This document shows positions 31,896 through 35,698 of a DNA stretch of 35,698 bases, one piece after another. The number at the start of each line of letters is the position of its first letter. Positions within the stretch are counted from its first letter, which is position 1. Position numbers and translations under genes: made by a program. Under the pieces are notes generated by a model, which worked only from the letters and a program-made list of their open reading frames with translations, did not search any database and had not been told where the DNA came from. The DNA comes from Gordonia amarae NBRC 15530 (lineage in GTDB: Bacteria > Actinomycetota > Actinomycetes > Mycobacteriales > Mycobacteriaceae). The stretch is taken from contig NZ_BAED01000078.1 of the NCBI RefSeq assembly GCF_000241345.1, forward strand, positions 1 to 35,698, given 5' to 3'.

Positions 31896-32539
31896 TGTCA
31901 CTGACCTCCGATGAACTCGCCGCCCGTATCGCACAAGACATTCCGGCCGGTGCCTACGTCAATCTCGGTATCGGCCAGCCCACGAGGATCGCCGATCACC
32001 TCGCCCCCGAACTCGGCGTGGTCCTGCACACCGAGAACGGCATGCTCGGCATGGGCCGCGAGGCCAAGGGTGACGAGATCGACCCCGACCTCACCAACGC
32101 CGGGAAGGTACCGGTGACCGAGACCCCGGGCTCGGCCTACTTCCACCACGCCGACTCGTTCGCGATGATGCGTGGCGGGCACCTCGACGTGTGCGTGCTC
32201 GGCGCCTTCCAGGTGTCGGCGACGGGTGATCTGGCCAACTGGCACACCGGAAAACCCGGCGCCATCCCCGCGGTCGGCGGTGCGATGGACCTGGCCATCG
32301 GGGCCAAGGACGTGTACGTGATGATGACCCTGTTCGCCAAGGACGGCACCCCGAAACTGGTGCCCGCGTGCACCTATCCGCTGACCGGAGTGGGCTGCGT
32401 GAGCCGGATCTACACCGACCAGGCGGTTTTCGAGATCACGCCCGACGGCGTGCGGGTGAGCGAGACCTTCGGAATCGGCATCGACGAACTGCGCGACCGT
32501 CTCGACGTTCCGCTGGAGGCCGCCCAACCCGCCGGTTGA
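31895..32539 (+). CDS. pcaJ: 3-oxoadipate CoA-transferase subunit B
   Basis: A 214-aa beta subunit with the catalytic Glu in VLHTENGMLGMG and the following GSAYFHHADSFAMMRGGHLDV and GAFQVSATGDLANW motifs. It forms the active enzyme with PcaI. AAGGAG is 7 nt before the ATG. The last codons (Pro-Ala-Gly) and TGA stop lie within the repeat at 32528-32582, so the C-terminus is repeat-derived, as for the dehydrogenase ending at 18244. Confidence 0.93.
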   Translation: MSLTSDELAARIAQDIPAGAYVNLGIGQPTRIADHLAPELGVVLHTENGMLGMGREAKGDEIDPDLTNAGKVPVTETPGSAYFHHADSFAMMRGGHLDVCVLGAFQVSATGDLANWHTGKPGAIPAVGGAMDLAIGAKDVYVMMTLFAKDGTPKLVPACTYPLTGVGCVSRIYTDQAVFEITPDGVRVSETFGIGIDELRDRLDVPLEAAQPAG

Positions 32540-32582
32540 GGTATGAGGAGCGTTGGCGCGGGCTCGCACCTCAACGGCGGGG
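32528..32582. repeat. Repeat cluster C, short inverted repeat
   Basis: Left arm CCCGCCGGTTGAGGT (32528-32542) and right arm ACCTCAACGGCGGGG (32568-32582) pair with one bulged base. It sits between the convergent pcaJ and AAA+ genes, contains the pcaJ stop codon, and ends 4 nt before the AAA+ stop. It is the outer part of the family seen in clusters A and B, without the AAACCCGGTGAG core. Confidence 0.85.
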
Positions 32583-32585
32583 TGG

Positions 32586-34181
32586 CTAATGCGTTCGGGA
32601 GTCCCGCTCGGTCGGCGGAACATAGTGCAGCCCACGGAACACCGCGCTGTGCGCGAACACCTCCGCGTCGACCTCCGTGCCACGGTGCCGGGCCATCCGC
32701 AGGGCCATGCGCAGCAGCATCTTGATGTCGCGGGGCGTGATGTCGGGGAAGCCGCCGACCAGATCGTCGAGCAGATCCTCGTCGAGGGTGACATCGTTGC
32801 CCGTGGCGAGGATCTGCCAGATCTGGCGGGCGTCCTTCGGTCGGGGCGGCTGATACTCGATCACCGCCGCACACCGCGCGAGGATGGCCTCGTCGACACC
32901 GTCGACGCGGTTGGTGGTGAGAAACAGCAGACCGTCGAAATACTCCAGGGTGCGGAGGAATTCGGCGACGATCGCGTTCTGCGACAGATCCAGGCCGCGT
33001 TCCATCACGAAGACATCGGCCTCGTCGAGCAGCAGCACCGCATCCCAGCGTTTGGCGCGGTCGAAAATCACCTCGAGATTCTTGCGGACGAGTTCGGCCG
33101 TGATGCCCAGGGAACCGGAATGGATCGAGTACAGCGGCCGGTGGGTGGTCTCCGCGTACACCTCTGCGGTCAGCGTCTTGCCCACGCCGGGGCGGCCTTT
33201 GGCCAGGATCACGTTGCCCGCGGACTTGCCGTCGATGATGTCGCCGGTGAACACGGAGATGTCGGTGGTGAGGATATCGAGGAGTTCACGCTGCTCGTCG
33301 GGCAGGACGAGCTTGTCGCGCAGGTGGGCGTCGTAGACGTAGTCGGTGAGGTCGCCGGTGTTGACGTCGAGGAAGTCCTGGGCGCCGAGATCGAACACCC
33401 GCACCGCGGTGATCACCGGCACCGGACCGAACCCCTCGCCCTCGTGCAGAACCGACGGCGCCACCTGCCGCAGTGAGGCGATCTCCGCCGGCGCCACGTC
33501 GTGAACCACCTTGCGGCCCAGCCGCTTGTTGGGGGAGCGGTGGTCGTCGGTGCGGATGACCCTGCCGGAGAAGAGGAACTGTTTTCCGAAGCCGCTGTCG
33601 ATGAGTTCTTGATAGCGTTCGCGCCGGCGCAGGTAATCGGCCTTGAGTGCGGGGGTCTCCTTGTACGCCCCGCCCGCCACCAGCACGTCGGCCGGTGCCT
33701 TGCCGACGATCTCGGTCTCGTCGAGCGTGACGATGCGGGGTTTGCGAGAGGGTCGCTTCACGGTGGCGTTGTCGGCCTCCATGGTGAACTTGATGCGTGG
33801 ACCGTGCGTGCGGTCCGCGTGCTCCATCGTGATGTCCATGACCAGGTACGGATGTAGATAGCCGTCGGTCTCCCGCACGTACAGCCAGCCGTCGATCATG
33901 TCGGTGCGCAGGAACGTCCGCAGGATCTCGACGGCCGCGTCGATATGCGGGATGCGGGCGAACTCGCCCGAGCGGGCCGACCGGATCGCCGCGGCGGCGC
34001 GGGCGAAGGATTCGTCACCCGACTGTGCGGCAACGGTTTCCAGGTCGATCAGCGCGGCATCGGTGAGATCGCGGTCCGGGACGGTGATCTCCGGAGATCG
34101 CCACGACCGCGCCTGCTCGCGGGTGGCCGCGAGATCGCCGGAGGTGGTCGCGGCGACGACGGAGGTGGGTGCGATGAGCAT
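32586..34181 (-). CDS. AAA+ ATPase with unassigned N-terminal region
   Basis: A 531-aa protein with one C-terminal AAA+ module: Walker A GRPGVGKT (329-336), Walker B LLLDEAD (383-389), sensor-1 TTN (422-424), candidate Arg fingers R426 and R436, and a helical lid. Residues 1-320 are not a family I can name; ~85-155 are strand-rich and ~170-260 basic and charged. It is not the proteasomal ATPase: no coiled coil or C-terminal QYL is present, and the end is DSRTH. The module resembles AAA+ proteins whose NRVDGVDEAIL segment recurs in fungi and phages. ATG 34181 has AAGGAG 7 nt upstream. A terminator separates it from catA, so it is a separate unit. Confidence 0.82.
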   Translation of the reverse strand: MLIAPTSVVAATTSGDLAATREQARSWRSPEITVPDRDLTDAALIDLETVAAQSGDESFARAAAAIRSARSGEFARIPHIDAAVEILRTFLRTDMIDGWLYVRETDGYLHPYLVMDITMEHADRTHGPRIKFTMEADNATVKRPSRKPRIVTLDETEIVGKAPADVLVAGGAYKETPALKADYLRRRERYQELIDSGFGKQFLFSGRVIRTDDHRSPNKRLGRKVVHDVAPAEIASLRQVAPSVLHEGEGFGPVPVITAVRVFDLGAQDFLDVNTGDLTDYVYDAHLRDKLVLPDEQRELLDILTTDISVFTGDIIDGKSAGNVILAKGRPGVGKTLTAEVYAETTHRPLYSIHSGSLGITAELVRKNLEVIFDRAKRWDAVLLLDEADVFVMERGLDLSQNAIVAEFLRTLEYFDGLLFLTTNRVDGVDEAILARCAAVIEYQPPRPKDARQIWQILATGNDVTLDEDLLDDLVGGFPDITPRDIKMLLRMALRMARHRGTEVDAEVFAHSAVFRGLHYVPPTERDSRTH

Positions 34182-34244
34182 GCGGACTCCTTTGTCCTTC
34201 GGGCGGCCTGGCTGTCGGTAACCGCTGAGGGGTGGAAAATACTG

Positions 34245-34276
34245 CAGGGACGGTGATCTCGCGATCACCGTCCCTG
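34245..34276 (-). terminator. Rho-independent terminator after catA
   Basis: CAGGGACGGTGATC (34245-34258) and GATCACCGTCCCTG (34263-34276) form a perfect 14-bp stem with a 4-nt loop. In the minus direction it is followed by TATTTTCC, a U-rich tail, and lies 21 nt beyond the catA stop, so it ends the cat transcript. Confidence 0.9.
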
Positions 34277-34297
34277 TGTCTCAGCGGCGCATGGGGG

Positions 34298-35176
34298 CTA
34301 TGACTCCGGGTCGAGAACGAAGTCGTACACGACGCGGAAACCCTCACCGTCCGGGTTGTCGGTGGGATCGAGCATCAGCTCCGGCTTCACCGCCGACGCG
34401 ATGTCGTCGTCGTTGTGCGGGTCGCCCGGGAAGTAGAGCTGGGTGGTGATGAGCTCGTAGCCGGGTGCGCTGATCTTGAAGTGCAGGTGGGCCGGACGCC
34501 AGGCGTGCCAGCCGGCCGCCGCGATGAGCTGACCGCACGCGCCGTCGGTCGGGATCTGGTACGGGGCGGGGCGCAGCGTGTGGATCTCGTAGCGGCCGTC
34601 CTCGTTCGCGATCCAGGTGCCGCGCAGGTTCCACTCCGGCAGACCGGGGGCGAACTGCGAGTAGAAGCCGAGGTCGTCGGCGTGCCACAGCTCGACCTTC
34701 GCACCTGACAGCGGGGTTCCGTCGACGGCGCGCACCTGTCCGGCGAACACCAGCGGGTTGCCCGGCTCGTCCTCACGCATCGGGATGGTGCCGTCCCACG
34801 CCAGTTCGGGCGAACCCTCGATGTAGTAGGGGCCTTCGATGGTGCCCTTGCTGCCCTCGCGGTGTTCGCTGGCTACCTCCTCGACCGAATGCTCAAGCCA
34901 GACATCGAGGAACAGCGGCCACTCGCCGTCCTCGCCGACCTTGATCAGCCACGCCTTGAGGGCGTTGTACTCGGCGTAGCTGACCTTGTCCTCGATGATG
35001 ATGTCGTTGAGGCTCTTGACGACCTTGGAGGCCAGGTAGTCGACGCGGGCGGTGTCGACGACGCCGGTGCGGCCGCCCGCCTCGGCCATCCGCTCGCGGA
35101 ATCTGGCGGACGCGTTGGCGCCGGATTCGGCTGCCTTGGCGGTGACTTCGGCGTCGAAGCTGGTGTCGGTGGTCAT
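34298..35176 (-). CDS. catA: Catechol 1,2-dioxygenase
   Basis: A 292-aa intradiol dioxygenase that cleaves catechol to cis,cis-muconate with non-haem Fe(III). The four ligands are visible: Tyr118 in IEGPYY, Tyr206 in RPAPYQIPTDG, and His230 and His232 in PAHLHFK. The N-terminal ~110 residues form the helical dimerisation linker of the family. ATG 35176 has AAGGAG about 7 nt upstream. It is the third cat gene in transcription order, 97 nt after catC. Confidence 0.95.
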   Translation of the reverse strand: MTTDTSFDAEVTAKAAESGANASARFRERMAEAGGRTGVVDTARVDYLASKVVKSLNDIIIEDKVSYAEYNALKAWLIKVGEDGEWPLFLDVWLEHSVEEVASEHREGSKGTIEGPYYIEGSPELAWDGTIPMREDEPGNPLVFAGQVRAVDGTPLSGAKVELWHADDLGFYSQFAPGLPEWNLRGTWIANEDGRYEIHTLRPAPYQIPTDGACGQLIAAAGWHAWRPAHLHFKISAPGYELITTQLYFPGDPHNDDDIASAVKPELMLDPTDNPDGEGFRVVYDFVLDPES

Positions 35177-35273
35177 GAGTACTCCTTTGTTGACGGCCGG
35201 TGGGCTGTGGCCGATGGACCTGGGAAGCTGGGGTGAGTGGCTTACTGGGCTGCTGCCACGGACGGAAAAGCGG

Positions 35274-35558
35274 TCAGCCCAAGGCGATATCGGAGGGATG
35301 GGTGGCCAGGGGGGTCACCTTGATGGTCATGTAGGGGAACAGTGGCAGTCCGGAGAGGATCGTGTGCAGTTCGTCGTTGTCGGCGACGTCAAAGATCGAA
35401 TAGTTGGAGTATTCGCCGACGATCCGCCAGATGTGCGGCCAGGTGCCGGCGCGCTGCAGTTCCTGCGAGTACGCCTTTTCGCGGGCGAGGGTGTCGGCGC
35501 GGACGTCCGGGTCGAGATCCTGCGGGATGTGGACGTCCATGCGAACGTGGAACAGCAT
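35274..35558 (-). CDS. catC: Muconolactone delta-isomerase
   Basis: A 94-aa protein matching CatC in length and sequence: MLFHVRMDVHIPQDLDPDV start, LQRAGTWPHIWRIVGEYSNYSIFDV core and LPLFPYM end. It converts muconolactone to beta-ketoadipate enol-lactone and forms a decamer in known cases. The ATG lies 1 nt after the catB stop, so translation is coupled. Confidence 0.95.
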   Translation of the reverse strand: MLFHVRMDVHIPQDLDPDVRADTLAREKAYSQELQRAGTWPHIWRIVGEYSNYSIFDVADNDELHTILSGLPLFPYMTIKVTPLATHPSDIALG

Positions 35559-35559
35559 G

Positions 35560-35698
35560 TCAGCTCCGATCGGTGCGATAGTGGGCGAGCTTGTCCGGAT
35601 CGATCTCGAATCCGGTGCCGGGCATCGGCGAGGTGTGCAGGCCGCCGTCGCGGATCTGCAGCGGTTCGGTGAGCAGATCGTCGGCCATGTCCAGGAAG
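35560..35698 (-). CDS. catB: Muconate cycloisomerase, C-terminal fragment
   Basis: Only the last 45 codons are in the window. The end (DDLLTEPLQIRDGGLHTSPM, then GTGFEIDPDKLAHYR) fits the C-terminal capping part of enolase-superfamily muconate cycloisomerases, and the position just before catC supports CatB, which converts cis,cis-muconate to muconolactone. Another enolase-superfamily lactonising enzyme cannot be excluded from this fragment. Confidence 0.76.
   Translation of the reverse strand, partial: FLDMADDLLTEPLQIRDGGLHTSPMPGTGFEIDPDKLAHYRTDRS

Noticed and set aside
32586..34181. AAA+ gene as proteasomal ATPase (ARC/Mpa) or a defence system
   Set aside because: It has no coiled-coil start and no C-terminal QYL, and no nuclease, protease or other defence gene is nearby.

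Overview
The window is high-GC chromosomal DNA from a mycolic-acid actinobacterium (order Mycobacteriales). Gordonia or a close relative is my best guess; I could not test the genus. The support is a mycobacterial-type gene order glnH-glnX / mutT3 / thiE / thiO-thiS-thiG (as I recall it around Rv0411c-Rv0417 in M. tuberculosis), an MmpL-family RND transporter, a PE-PPE-domain hydrolase, many GTG starts and frequent ATGA stop/start overlaps. No rRNA, tRNA, insertion sequence, phage gene or CRISPR array was seen. Almost all of it reads as ordinary core or niche metabolism, not an island.

Layout. 1-2630: end of the glnX-glnH amino-acid-sensing locus (minus), the Nudix gene mutT3 (plus) and an orphan protein resembling the LeuA regulatory domain (minus). 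2910-6817: thiamine thiazole/phosphate synthesis, with an aldo/keto reductase translationally coupled to thiE on the minus strand and a TPP riboswitch driving thiO-thiS-thiG on the plus strand. 6825-12456: Uma2-like protein, SCO6745-family protein, DMT-type membrane protein, an orphan ATP-grasp enzyme and guanine deaminase. 12718-16832: PE-PPE hydrolase overlapping tail-to-tail with a TetR gene that follows an MmpL transporter gene. 17216-22000: Gfo/Idh/MocA dehydrogenase, GT39-like glycosyltransferase, a secreted protein, a 52-aa protein and a zinc-ribbon protein. 22118-25747: a four-gene operon of ABC ATPase, ABC permease, histidine kinase and response regulator. 25870-28859: gluconate permease and gluconokinase. 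28908-35698: LysR regulator divergent from pcaF-pcaI-pcaJ, an unusual AAA+ ATPase, and catB(partial)-catC-catA.

How the genes work together. The right end encodes catechol ortho-cleavage (CatA, CatB, CatC) and the last steps of the beta-ketoadipate pathway (PcaI/J CoA transfer, PcaF thiolysis to succinyl-CoA and acetyl-CoA). The enol-lactone hydrolase that joins these halves is not in the window. A LysR box and a promoter with standard spacing lie between the LysR gene and pcaF. The gluconate genes lie downstream of the LysR gene on the same strand.

The least expected signals are (1) a dispersed inverted repeat that occupies three of the seven convergent gene junctions and supplies the stop codon of two genes; (2) the 531-aa AAA+ ATPase with a ~320-residue unassigned N-terminal region beside aromatic catabolism; (3) the stand-alone LeuA-type regulatory domain; and (4) several strong palindromes upstream of transporter and regulator genes. 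I did not find a convincing wholly new multi-gene system; the AAA+ protein and the repeat family are the best candidates for new biology.
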